This document shows, piece after piece, positions 34,472 through 42,380 of a stretch of 45,222 bases of DNA. Numbering within the stretch: the stretch's first letter is position 1; every line of letters starts with the position of its first letter. The DNA comes from Streptomyces globisporus (GTDB taxonomy: Bacteria > Actinomycetota > Actinomycetes > Streptomycetales > Streptomycetaceae), in the NCBI RefSeq assembly GCF_003501885.1, contig NZ_QWFA01000027.1, positions 1 to 45,222 of the forward strand, in the 5' to 3' direction. The notes under the pieces are model-generated. The model saw only the letters and a program-made list of their open reading frames with translations. It was not told the DNA's origin and did no database searches. Position numbers and translations under genes: made by a program.

Positions 34472-34493
34472 CTGTGCGGGAAATCCCGCACAG
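34472..34493. promoter_or_regulatory. Inverted repeat in front of the deacetylase gene
   Basis: CTGTGCGGGA, two bases, TCCCGCACAG: perfect 10-bp arms, 15 bases before the deacetylase start and adjoining its GAGGAG ribosome-binding site. It could be an operator or a structured mRNA leader. A TGTACA/TGTATACA cluster lies further upstream (about 34514-34531). Confidence 0.55.
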
Positions 34494-34694
34494 GTGTGCG
34501 GCACGACGATGACTGTACATGGCGTGTATACATCGAGTTCATAGTGGGGTGAGGGGCGGTGGCAGGCCCCGGACCGGGGCCGGGTCGGCGTGGTCGGTCC
34601 ACTCCTGCGAAATACTGGCCGAGCTGCGGCGATGACCGGTCGCGGCGGCAGGCGGCAGCTTTTATCGGCAGGGAACCGTACGAGGGGTACAGAC

Positions 34695-35195
34695 GTGCGC
34701 GGAGACGACAGCGGGCCGGAACCTGGTGCGCCCGAGGGGCCGGGCGCACCCGGCGTGAGCGGCGTGGACCATGAGTTCCTGGCGCTGGAGCGTGAGCTGG
34801 CCGTGTTCCTGCGCCGGGCGCGCGCCAGCTCGGGCGAGATGGCCCGGGAAGTCCACCCCGAACTGGAGCCCGCCGCCTATGGTCTGCTCGTCCGTCTGGA
34901 AGCGGCGGGGCGGCAGCGGGCCACCGAACTGGCCGCCTACTTCGGCGTCGGCAAGGCCACCATGAGCCGCCAGCTCCACTCGCTGGAGAACCTCGGGCTG
35001 GTGGCCCGTGAACCCGATCCGGCCGACGGGCGCGCCTGGCTCGTCCATCTCACCGACGACGGCCTGGCCCGCTTCCGCAGCGTCCGGGACGCCCGCCGCG
35101 GGCGCTACGTGCGCAAACTGGCCGACTGGGACCGGGCCGAAGTCGCCGAGCTCGCCCGGCTCCTGCACCAGCTGAACGCCCGCGCGGAGAGCTGA
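34695..35195 (+). CDS. MarR-family transcriptional regulator
   Basis: Regulator of 166 residues. The winged helix-turn-helix includes ATELAAYFGVGKATMSRQLH, then LENLGLVAREPDPADGR and its wing, followed by VHLTDDGLARFRSV. The N-terminal about 20 residues are Pro/Gly-rich. GTG 34695 was chosen for GAGGGG seven bases upstream. A frame extending further upstream is open but lacks family features. MarR proteins usually repress nearby genes. The divergent deacetylase gene and its inverted repeat make that a possible target. Confidence 0.92.
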   Translation: MRGDDSGPEPGAPEGPGAPGVSGVDHEFLALERELAVFLRRARASSGEMAREVHPELEPAAYGLLVRLEAAGRQRATELAAYFGVGKATMSRQLHSLENLGLVAREPDPADGRAWLVHLTDDGLARFRSVRDARRGRYVRKLADWDRAEVAELARLLHQLNARAES

Positions 35196-35287
35196 CCGGC
35201 CTACCGCGCAGGCTGCCGGCCATCGGTCGGGCTCAACTCCGCCAAGGGGGCGTCAGGTCGGACCAGCTCCGTCCCGGGCGTGTCGGG

Positions 35288-36082
35288 TCAGGCCGGCTCC
35301 ACCAGGAGCGCGGTCGCGTCGTCGTGCGTCTTGCCGCGCCGCAGCCGTACGCGCCCGGCCGCCGCGTCGGCCTCCTCCAGCTCCCGCACCCGGTCGATCA
35401 GCCCCTGCGGCCCCTCCTTCCGCAGCAGCCCCAGCGTGTCCGCCCAGTCGCCCTCGCCGAACACCTCCGTCCAGCGGGCCGCGCCGTCCGTGAGTGCGGC
35501 CAGCGCCCGGACGTCCGCCGCCGGGACGCTGCCCGTCACCGCGCGCGAGGCGACCGCCGGATCGGCGGCCGCCGTGAAGAAGCCGCTCTCCTTGTTCCGC
35601 ACCGTGGCGTCGGCGATCTCGTTCGAGGCGAGCGAACCCGGCGGCAGCCGCGTCAGCCGGTCGTCCAGAATCGCCCGGACCGCACCGTCGGGCGACTCCA
35701 GGAGCAGGACCGAGTCGGACAGCACCAGGTACTCGATCGCGCGTTCGCCCCACCGCGCCAGGGCCACAGTCGCCTGAGGCGTACGTACGTGAGAAAGGTC
35801 ACAGGTGGCCCGATGGGCTTCGGCTGTACGGGAGATGGCCGCGGCCAGGATCTCGGTCAGGGTCAGATCAGGGCGGGAACCGGACAGTTCCACCAGCGCG
35901 CCGCCCAGTCGCGCGGTGAACCACGGGACCGAGTGCACACAACCGTCGTCCCCACGCGGCGGGGTCACCCCGTCGAGCAGCACCAGCACACCACCCTGGC
36001 CGGACGCGGGAAGAGTCCCGGAGACCCAGTCCTCGTTGGGGCGTTCGGGACTGCCGGGAGCGGTGGCGAGTTCGATGCGCAT
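35288..36082 (-). CDS. PP2C-like phosphatase domain protein
   Basis: Soluble protein of 264 residues. PP2C hallmarks are present in weak form: NEDWV (16-20) for the first metal-site motif, VLVLLDGVTPP, the central SDSVLLL and the C-terminal DDATALLVEP. HSVPWF and NEIADATVRN lie between. The first aspartate motif (usually RxxNED/GMGG-type) is degenerate, so activity is uncertain. It diverges from the conservon's kinase-like gene across a 364-bp region. A link to dephosphorylation of that system is only suggested by position. Confidence 0.83.
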   Translation of the reverse strand: MRIELATAPGSPERPNEDWVSGTLPASGQGGVLVLLDGVTPPRGDDGCVHSVPWFTARLGGALVELSGSRPDLTLTEILAAAISRTAEAHRATCDLSHVRTPQATVALARWGERAIEYLVLSDSVLLLESPDGAVRAILDDRLTRLPPGSLASNEIADATVRNKESGFFTAAADPAVASRAVTGSVPAADVRALAALTDGAARWTEVFGEGDWADTLGLLRKEGPQGLIDRVRELEEADAAAGRVRLRRGKTHDDATALLVEPA

Positions 36083-36446
36083 ACCGCCAGTCTGCACGAG
36101 CCCTTCACCATCCCCGCACGCGGCCGAAGATGGCCTGTACCAGCAGGTCAACGCGGGCGCACGAGGCGGAGGGAAGGGCTCCGGGGAGCGTGCGGGCGGG
36201 CATCCTGCCAAAGGCGGAGCGGAACTTCCACCCCGTGGTCCACGCATGGTCAGGGGTCCGGCGGGGGAGACTTGTTCGTCAACTCCAGAGTGATGTTCAC
36301 TCCTTCGAGTGGCGGAGCGGTTGATGCGCGCCCCCCTCTCATAAGCGCTGGAATGGTCGGAAGCCGTACCAGGAGCGGGGCGCCCTTCCATGTGACCGTG
36401 CGTCACCTCTGCTTCAAGGGTGGACGAGTCAAGATTGCGAGCACCG
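36083..36446. other. Divergent intergenic region between PP2C-like gene and conservon
   Basis: No convincing gene. It contains a small hairpin CACTC-CTTC-GAGTG (about 36300) and an inverted repeat GTGAC-CGTGC-GTCAC (36392-36406). No confident -35/-10 pair could be assigned. The conservon promoter is presumably here. Starts at GTG 36420 or TTG 36435 would extend the kinase-like protein into the end of this stretch. Confidence 0.5.
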
Positions 36447-39400
36447 GTGCAGAAGAAGCGGCCGCGGAGCAAGGGCACGACGCGCGACGGTTCAGGGGCG
36501 ATGCCTCCGGCACCCGGTGCGGACAAGCGGACCGTGCGGGTGCGCAGCCGACTGGTCGCCGGGGTCGCGGTCGTCGGCGTCATCGTCGTCGCGGCGGGCA
36601 CCCCCGCCGTGCTCGGAGCCTCCGCCGATCTCACCGAGTCCCAGCGGCTGGTCACCCTCGCCGAGCTGAACCAGCAGGCGGTCACCCTCGGGCACTCCCT
36701 CGCCGACGAGCGTGACGCCGTCACCGCGTACATCGCCGCCGGCCGGGCCGAGGAAGGCGACGACGGCGTCAGCGCGAAGAACCGCACCGCCCGCACCACC
36801 CGTGTCGACCAGCAGATCGACGAGATCCACGAAGCGGCCTCCGCGGCCCTGCGCCGTGACCTCTCGACGGTCCCCTCCCTGCGCCGCTCCGCCCTGACCG
36901 GCAAGGGCTCGGCCCTGGAGGCGCACCAGGCGTACTCCGACCTCATCGCCAAGCTGCACGGCATCGCCGCCGAACTCGCGGAGAAGACCCCGCCGCGCGC
37001 CGCCGACGCCACCCGGGCCCCGCTCACCCTCGGCGGCGCCTCCGAACAGGCCTCCGCCACCCGCGGCCTCCTCCTCGCCGCGCTCGCCGTGCCGAGCCCC
37101 GAGCCGACGGGCCCGCAGACCGACCCCTTCACCGGGCTGCCCGTGCAGACCCAGGACGAGGGCGCCACCCGGGCCGACCGGGAACGCGACGAGCTGAGCT
37201 CCGCCGCCCAGCAGGCCCGGGTGCGGGAGCTGGCCGCGCTCGCCGACTTCGACCAGGCGGCGGACCCGGAGGCCCGCGACAAGCTCTCCGCCACCGTCAC
37301 CGGCTCCGAGGTCAACGACGCCGAGAAGTACCTCACCCGCCTCACCGACCGCCCCGAGCTGTCGGAAGGGGACCGCAAGGTCAGCCCCCGGAAGCTGGAG
37401 GCCGCGCTCTCCGCCCGCGTCGACCGGATGCGCAGCGTCGAGTCCGCCCTGACCACCGGCCAGGTCCAGGACCTGGAGGGGCTGCGCGACGACGACGTCA
37501 CCGCCCTCGAACTGGCCATCGCCCTGCTCGGCGGCTGTTTCCTCCTCGCCGTCGGCGTCTCCACCGCCGTCGCCCGCACCCTCACCCAGCCGCTCGCCGT
37601 CCTGCGCATCGGCGCCGCGCGCCTGGTCGAGGACCCCGAGAACGCCGAACCGGTCCGCTACACCGGCCGCAACGACGAGTTCGCCCAGGTCGTCCGGTCG
37701 ATGAACGCCCTCCACGGCAAGCTCACCGACCTCCACCAGGACCTCGGCGGACGCGTCGAGAGCCTCACCGCCGAACGCTCCGGCCTGATCAAGAGCCGCG
37801 AATCCCTGGCGCAGCAGCGGACCGAACTCCAGGAGCGGACAGCCGAGCTGACCACCCAGCTCGGACAGCTCAAGAACACGGTTCACCACACCTTCGTCAA
37901 CCTCTCGCTGCGCACCCTCGGCCTCGTCGAGCGGCAGCTCGGCGTCATCGAGGGCCTGGAGGAGCGCGAGCAGGACCCGGAGCGCCTGGCCACCCTCTTC
38001 AAGCTCGACCACATGGCCACGGTCATGCGCCGCCACAGCGAGAACATGCTCGTCCTAGCGGGCGCCGAGCACGGCCACAGCCACGCCGGGCCGATCCCGC
38101 TGGTCGACGTGGCGCGCGCCGCCGTCAGCGAGATCGAGCGGTACGAGCGGGTCACCATCCAGTCCCTGCCGCCGCACGCCCAGATCGCCGGGTTCGCCGC
38201 CGACGACCTCAGCCATCTGCTGGCCGAACTCCTGGAGAACGCCACCTCCTTCTCCCCGCCGGACTCCCATGTCGAGCTGTCCGGCTGGCTGCTGGAGAGC
38301 GGCGAGGTGATGCTCTCCGTGTCGGACGAGGGCATCGGCATGTCGACGGTCCGGATGGAAGAGCTCAATGCCAGGCTGGCCGACCCGGCCTCGTTCGAGG
38401 TCGGTGAGCAGAATGCCGACGGCGCCGGACTCGGTCTCCAGGTGACGTCGCTGCTGGCCGCCCGGCACGGGGTGCGGGTCCAGCTGCGCGAGCAGAAGGG
38501 GAGTGGAGTGACGGCCGTCGTCGTCCTGCCGCAGGCCCTGCTGCCCAAGACGCTGCCCGCCGCCAACCCGCCCGCCGTGCAACTGCCCGGCGACGCACCC
38601 ACGCTCAACCTCCCGGGCTCGGTGGCGGAGGCCAACTCCAACGCCCTGCCCAGCCGTTCACCGCAGCCGGCCGCGCTGCCCGAGCCGGTCGCCGACGCAC
38701 GGAACGCCCCCGAGACGGCCGTCGAGCCCGGCCCGGCCGACGCCGACCCGATGATCGCCGCCGCCGAGCGGACGATCCGCGAGAACGCCGACGCCTCCGC
38801 GAGCGCCGACGCCGGGAGCGCTCCGGCCGAGAACGCCGACGAGAGCCCGGAAGCCACCGCCGTACCGCTGCCGGACCAGGCACAGGACGCCCAGCAGCCG
38901 GTCGCGGAAGCCGAGACCGACGCGGCCGCCGACACGGACACCGGCGCCGAGTCGGAGTCCGAGATCACGCTGCAGGTCCGGTTGCCGAAGCCGCCCGCGG
39001 ACCCGGCCGCCCCGGCAGCCCCCGCGCCGGCCGACCCCTACGCCATCGGCCCCGACCGCCACGAGCGCCCGGCCGAGACCGGCCCCGGCGACCAGGACCC
39101 GGACGGGCCCGCGTCCCGCCCCGCGCCCCGCGCCGAGGCGGCCGAGGCGGCCGGAGCAGCCGAGGTGACCGGAAGGGCCGACGCCCCCGCCGAGACCGTC
39201 CCCGGTCCCCGCCGCCCGGAGGCCGGCCGTGTCACCGACAAGGGGCTGCCGAAGCGCACCCCCAAGGTGACCAGGCCCGACGCGACCCCCGTCCCCGGCC
39301 GCACCGGCAGCCTCGACCGGGACGCCCTGCGCCGCCGGCTCGGCAGCTTCCACCAGGCGGCGAAGGAAGGCCGGCGCGACGTCGAGGCCGAGATCGCCGA

Positions 39401-39545
39401 GACCGGCGGCATCGCCGCCGCCGAGCCCGGGGGCGTACCCACGGGGCGCACGGGGCACGAGAGCACCACCGCGCACACCACGGGCGCCGCACAGGACACA
39501 CGGAACGAAGAGACGGGGGACACAGTCGAGGAGGCACGCAGTTGA
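36447..39545 (+). CDS. cvnA: Conservon sensor protein (nitrate/nitrite-sensing and histidine-kinase-like)
   Basis: Membrane protein of about 1032 residues. Transmembrane segments flank an extracytoplasmic region: about 37-58 (VAGVAVVGVIVVAAG) and about 352-374. A HAMP-type linker and coiled coil follow. The degenerate DHp region has FVNLSLRTLGLVERQLGVI. The ATPase domain has N-box LLENATSFSPP (about 591), DEGIGMS and GLGLQV. The last 340 residues are low-complexity Ala/Glu/Pro. No clear phosphate-accepting histidine is seen, as in related conservon proteins. GTG 36447 gives the N-terminus MQKKRPRSKG; 36420 and 36435 are alternatives. It is the first gene of the cvnABCD-monooxygenase operon. 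Confidence 0.93.
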   Translation: MQKKRPRSKGTTRDGSGAMPPAPGADKRTVRVRSRLVAGVAVVGVIVVAAGTPAVLGASADLTESQRLVTLAELNQQAVTLGHSLADERDAVTAYIAAGRAEEGDDGVSAKNRTARTTRVDQQIDEIHEAASAALRRDLSTVPSLRRSALTGKGSALEAHQAYSDLIAKLHGIAAELAEKTPPRAADATRAPLTLGGASEQASATRGLLLAALAVPSPEPTGPQTDPFTGLPVQTQDEGATRADRERDELSSAAQQARVRELAALADFDQAADPEARDKLSATVTGSEVNDAEKYLTRLTDRPELSEGDRKVSPRKLEAALSARVDRMRSVESALTTGQVQDLEGLRDDDVTALELAIALLGGCFLLAVGVSTAVARTLTQPLAVLRIGAARLVEDPENAEPVRYTGRNDEFAQVVRSMNALHGKLTDLHQDLGGRVESLTAERSGLIKSRESLAQQRTELQERTAELTTQLGQLKNTVHHTFVNLSLRTLGLVERQLGVIEGLEEREQDPERLATLFKLDHMATVMRRHSENMLVLAGAEHGHSHAGPIPLVDVARAAVSEIERYERVTIQSLPPHAQIAGFAADDLSHLLAELLENATSFSPPDSHVELSGWLLESGEVMLSVSDEGIGMSTVRMEELNARLADPASFEVGEQNADGAGLGLQVTSLLAARHGVRVQLREQKGSGVTAVVVLPQALLPKTLPAANPPAVQLPGDAPTLNLPGSVAEANSNALPSRSPQPAALPEPVADARNAPETAVEPGPADADPMIAAAERTIRENADASASADAGSAPAENADESPEATAVPLPDQAQDAQQPVAEAETDAAADTDTGAESESEITLQVRLPKPPADPAAPAAPAPADPYAIGPDRHERPAETGPGDQDPDGPASRPAPRAEAAEAAGAAEVTGRADAPAETVPGPRRPEAGRVTDKGLPKRTPKVTRPDATPVPGRTGSLDRDALRRRLGSFHQAAKEGRRDVEAEIAETGGIAAAEPGGVPTGRTGHESTTAHTTGAAQDTRNEETGDTVEEARS

Positions 39546-40021
39546 CTGCGCCCAGCACATTCGGGCTGAGTACCGAGGCCCGGAACCTTCACTGGTTGCT
39601 GAGCAATCTCGTGGAGGAGGTGCCAGGGGTCCACTCGGTCACCGTCGTCTCGTCCGACGGCCTGATGCTGCTCTCCTCCGACCCCGGCCATCACGAGGCG
39701 AAGGCCGCCGGACCGTCGGACGGCCCCAAGGGATCCAGCGCCGACCTGGCCACGATCGTCTCCGGCATCGGTTCGCTGACCGTCGGAGCCGCGAAGCTGA
39801 TGGACGGCGGCGGCGTGAAACAGACGATGGTCGCCATGGACGAGGGCAGCGTCTTCGTCATGTCGATCAGCGACGGCTCCCTCCTCGGCGTCCACGCCAC
39901 CCCGGACTGCGACATGAGCGTCGTCGCGTACCACATGGCCCTCTTCGTCGGCCGGGCCGGACACGTCCTCACCCCCGAACTCCGCAGTGAGCTGCGCAAA
40001 TCGATGGAGAGCGCCCTGTGA
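39542..40021 (+). CDS. cvnB: Conservon roadblock/LC7-domain protein
   Basis: Protein of 159 residues. Roadblock/LC7 features: WLLSNLVEEVPGVHSVTVVS, then DGLMLLSSDP and TIVSGIGSLTVGAAKLM. By family it forms dimers and can serve as a scaffold or activating partner for a small GTPase (CvnD). It starts at TTG 39542, overlapping the CvnA stop (TTGA), with GGAGGCACG eight or nine bases upstream. Tight coupling with the genes on both sides fits complex formation. Confidence 0.95.
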   Translation: MTAPSTFGLSTEARNLHWLLSNLVEEVPGVHSVTVVSSDGLMLLSSDPGHHEAKAAGPSDGPKGSSADLATIVSGIGSLTVGAAKLMDGGGVKQTMVAMDEGSVFVMSISDGSLLGVHATPDCDMSVVAYHMALFVGRAGHVLTPELRSELRKSMESAL

Positions 40022-40434
40022 CCACCGCCGCAGCGGAACCCGCCCCCCGGCTCCCCGTCCGCGGGGCCGACAAGCGCCCCGCCCGGGTCCGCCCGTACTC
40101 CCTCACCGGCGGCCGCACCCGGTTCGGGCACGTCCTGCTGGTCGAGACGTTCGTCGCCGCCCTCGAAGCACCCGAGGAGCGCCGCGAACTCACCAACGGC
40201 AACCTCGCCTCGCGGGTCATGCCGGAGCTCCAGGCCATCGTCGAACTCTGCCGCCGCATGCGTACGGTCGCGGAGATCTCGGCCCTGTTGAAGATGCCGC
40301 TCGGAGTCGTCCGGGTGCTGCTCAGCGACCTGGCCGACCAAGGAAAGATCCGCGTGTACGGAACCGGTCACGGCACCGGCCAGCCCGACCGCGCACTGCT
40401 CGAAAGGGTGCTCAATGGACTCCGCCGTCTCTGA
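40018..40434 (+). CDS. cvnC: Conservon DUF742 protein
   Basis: Protein of 138 residues. DUF742 features: RPYSLTGGRT, then MRTVAEISALLKMPLGVVRV and LSDLADQGKIRV, a winged-helix-like arrangement. The N-terminus is Pro/Arg-rich. The start is GTG 40018, overlapping the CvnB stop (GTGA), and the end overlaps the CvnD start by 20 bp. CvnC-type proteins are required parts of conservon complexes with unsettled biochemistry. Confidence 0.94.
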   Translation: MTTAAAEPAPRLPVRGADKRPARVRPYSLTGGRTRFGHVLLVETFVAALEAPEERRELTNGNLASRVMPELQAIVELCRRMRTVAEISALLKMPLGVVRVLLSDLADQGKIRVYGTGHGTGQPDRALLERVLNGLRRL

Positions 40435-41089
40435 GGCGCCGCTCTTCGCCCCGCGTCAGCCGGACTCCCGGGACGACCGGCCGGCCCGGCCCCAGGACCA
40501 GCCGGAGGAAGCCCTCCAGGCCTGGCAGCTCGACCACACCCGCGCCCCCACTGCCACCAAGATCGTGGTGGCGGGCGGATTCGGCGTCGGCAAGACGACG
40601 TTCGTCGGCTCGGTCTCCGAGATCACCCCGCTCCAGACCGAAGCGCTGATGACCCAGGCCAGCGAGGAGACCGACGACCTCTCCGCGACGCCGGAGAAGA
40701 CCACCACGACGGTGGCCATGGACTTCGGCCGTCTCACCCTCGACGACGACCTCGTCCTGTACGTCTTCGGCACCCCGGGCCAGCAGCGCTTCTGGTTCAT
40801 GTGGGACGACCTGGTGCGCGGGGCGATCGGCGCGGTCGTCCTCGCCGACACCCGGCGTCTGGAGGACTGCTTCCCGGCGCTCGACTACTTCGAGAGCTGC
40901 GGCCTGCCCTACATCGTGGCGGTCAACCACTTCGAGGGGACCCCCGGTTACGAGGCGGAGGACGTCAGGGAGGCCCTGACCGTACCGCCGCAGGTGCCGA
41001 TAGTGATCATGGACGCGCGTAACAGGATCACCGTCGTCGAGTCACTGCTGGCCCTCGTGGGCCATGCTCTCGACGTCACACCCGCCTGA
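40415..41089 (+). CDS. cvnD: Conservon small GTPase-like protein
   Basis: Protein of 224 residues. The P-loop is GGFGVGKTTFVGSV (about 54-67), G3 is VFGTPGQQRFWF, and the G4 position reads AVNHFE rather than the standard NKxD. The N-terminal 45 residues are charged and disordered. The family is of the MglA/Cvn type and is predicted to be a GTP switch at the membrane in complex with CvnA-C. Guanine specificity may differ because of the G4 change. It overlaps cvnC by 20 bp and is followed after 38 bases by the monooxygenase. Confidence 0.95.
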   Translation: MDSAVSEAPLFAPRQPDSRDDRPARPQDQPEEALQAWQLDHTRAPTATKIVVAGGFGVGKTTFVGSVSEITPLQTEALMTQASEETDDLSATPEKTTTTVAMDFGRLTLDDDLVLYVFGTPGQQRFWFMWDDLVRGAIGAVVLADTRRLEDCFPALDYFESCGLPYIVAVNHFEGTPGYEAEDVREALTVPPQVPIVIMDARNRITVVESLLALVGHALDVTPA

Positions 41090-41127
41090 CGCCTCGAATC
41101 AGAAACGACGGAGCACGGAGAGCCGCG

Positions 41128-42321
41128 ATGCGGAAGATACTCATAGTCGGAGCCGGCCAGTCCGGGCTCCAGCTGGCCCTGGGGTTGCAGTCCAGAGGCT
41201 ACGAAGTCACCCTGATGTCCAACCGGACCGCCGACGAGATCGCGCTCCAGCACGAGCGGGACTACCAGCTGAACTTCTGGGAGTCCCAGGCCCCGAAGAT
41301 CGAGGGACTCGGCGTCTCCGTCGCCGCCCCCGACTCCTCCCGCGCCATCGACTGGGTCGGCAAGCTGGACGGGTACGCCCAGTCCGTCGACCAGCGCGTG
41401 AAGATGGCCGGCTGGATGGAGACCTTCGCCCAGCGCGGCGGACAGCTCGTCATCCACGGGGCGGCCGTCTCCGACCTGGACTACTTCTCCCGCACCTACG
41501 ACCTGGTCATGGTCTCGGCGGGCAAGGGCGAGCTGGTCTCCATGTTCGGCCGGGACGCGGCCCGTTCGCCGTTCGACGCCCCGCAGCGCGCGCTGGCCGT
41601 CGCCTACGTCCACGGCATGGGCCCGCGCCCGGAGCACCCGGAGTTCGACGCGGTCCGCTGCAACCTGGTGCCGGGCGTCGGCGAGCTGTTCGTCATGCCG
41701 ACGCTCACCACCTCCGGCCGCGCCGACATTCTGTTCTGGGAGGGCATCCCGGGCGGGCCGCTCGACGCCTTCCAGGGCATCAAGGACCCCTCCGAGCACC
41801 TGGCGAAGACCCTGGAGCTGATGGAGAAGTTCACGCCGTGGGAGTACGCCCGCGCCACCAAGGTCGAGCTGACCGACGCCAACGGCACCCTCGCCGGCCG
41901 CTACGCCCCCACGGTCCGCAAGCCGATCGGGCGGCTGCCCGGCGGCGGCCTGGTCCTCGGCGTCGCGGACGTCGTCGTGGCCAACGACCCGATCACCGGC
42001 CAGGGCTCCAACTCGGCGTCCAAGTGCGCGAACGCCTACCTGGACTCGATCATCGAGCACGGCGAGAAGGAGTTCGACGCGGCGTGGATGCAGTCCACGT
42101 TCGACCGTTACTGGGAGACCGCGCAGCACGTCACCAAGTGGACCAACGCGATGCTGGGCGTCCCGCCGGAGCACGTGCTGAACCTGATCGGCGCCGCCGG
42201 TCAGCTCCAGCCGGTCGCGGACCGCTTCGCCAACGGGTTCAACGACCCGGCGGACTTCGACAACTTCTTCTTCGAGCCCGAGAAGACGAACGCGTACCTG
42301 GCCTCGGTCACCGGGGCTTGA
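41128..42321 (+). CDS. Styrene/indole monooxygenase-type flavoprotein
   Basis: Protein of 397 residues. The N-terminal Rossmann fold, KILIVGAGQSGLQLALGLQS, binds FAD. Late motifs, VVANDPITGQGSNSASKCAN and YWETAQHVTKW, are like those of styrene monooxygenase StyA and indole monooxygenases (group E). Those enzymes use FADH2 supplied by a separate reductase; no reductase gene is in the window. The substrate is unknown. It follows cvnD by 38 bp with GGAGAG upstream of the ATG and is probably co-transcribed. A strong terminator follows. Confidence 0.9.
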   Translation: MRKILIVGAGQSGLQLALGLQSRGYEVTLMSNRTADEIALQHERDYQLNFWESQAPKIEGLGVSVAAPDSSRAIDWVGKLDGYAQSVDQRVKMAGWMETFAQRGGQLVIHGAAVSDLDYFSRTYDLVMVSAGKGELVSMFGRDAARSPFDAPQRALAVAYVHGMGPRPEHPEFDAVRCNLVPGVGELFVMPTLTTSGRADILFWEGIPGGPLDAFQGIKDPSEHLAKTLELMEKFTPWEYARATKVELTDANGTLAGRYAPTVRKPIGRLPGGGLVLGVADVVVANDPITGQGSNSASKCANAYLDSIIEHGEKEFDAAWMQSTFDRYWETAQHVTKWTNAMLGVPPEHVLNLIGAAGQLQPVADRFANGFNDPADFDNFFFEPEKTNAYLASVTGA

Positions 42322-42336
42322 GAAACACACCCGCTT

Positions 42337-42371
42337 CGGCGGCCGGACCCGCACCGCCGGTCCGGCCGCCG
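42337..42371. terminator. Bidirectional terminator after the monooxygenase
   Basis: CGGCGGCCGGACC and GGTCCGGCCGCCG form a 13-bp perfect stem with a nine-base loop. It lies between convergent monooxygenase and NlpC/P60 genes. Confidence 0.87.
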
Positions 42372-42380
42372 AGGTCCGTC

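Noticed and set aside
36492..38036. 514-codon minus-strand frame inside cvnA
   Set aside because: Antisense to the conserved sensor protein; no domain, typical GC-skew shadow.
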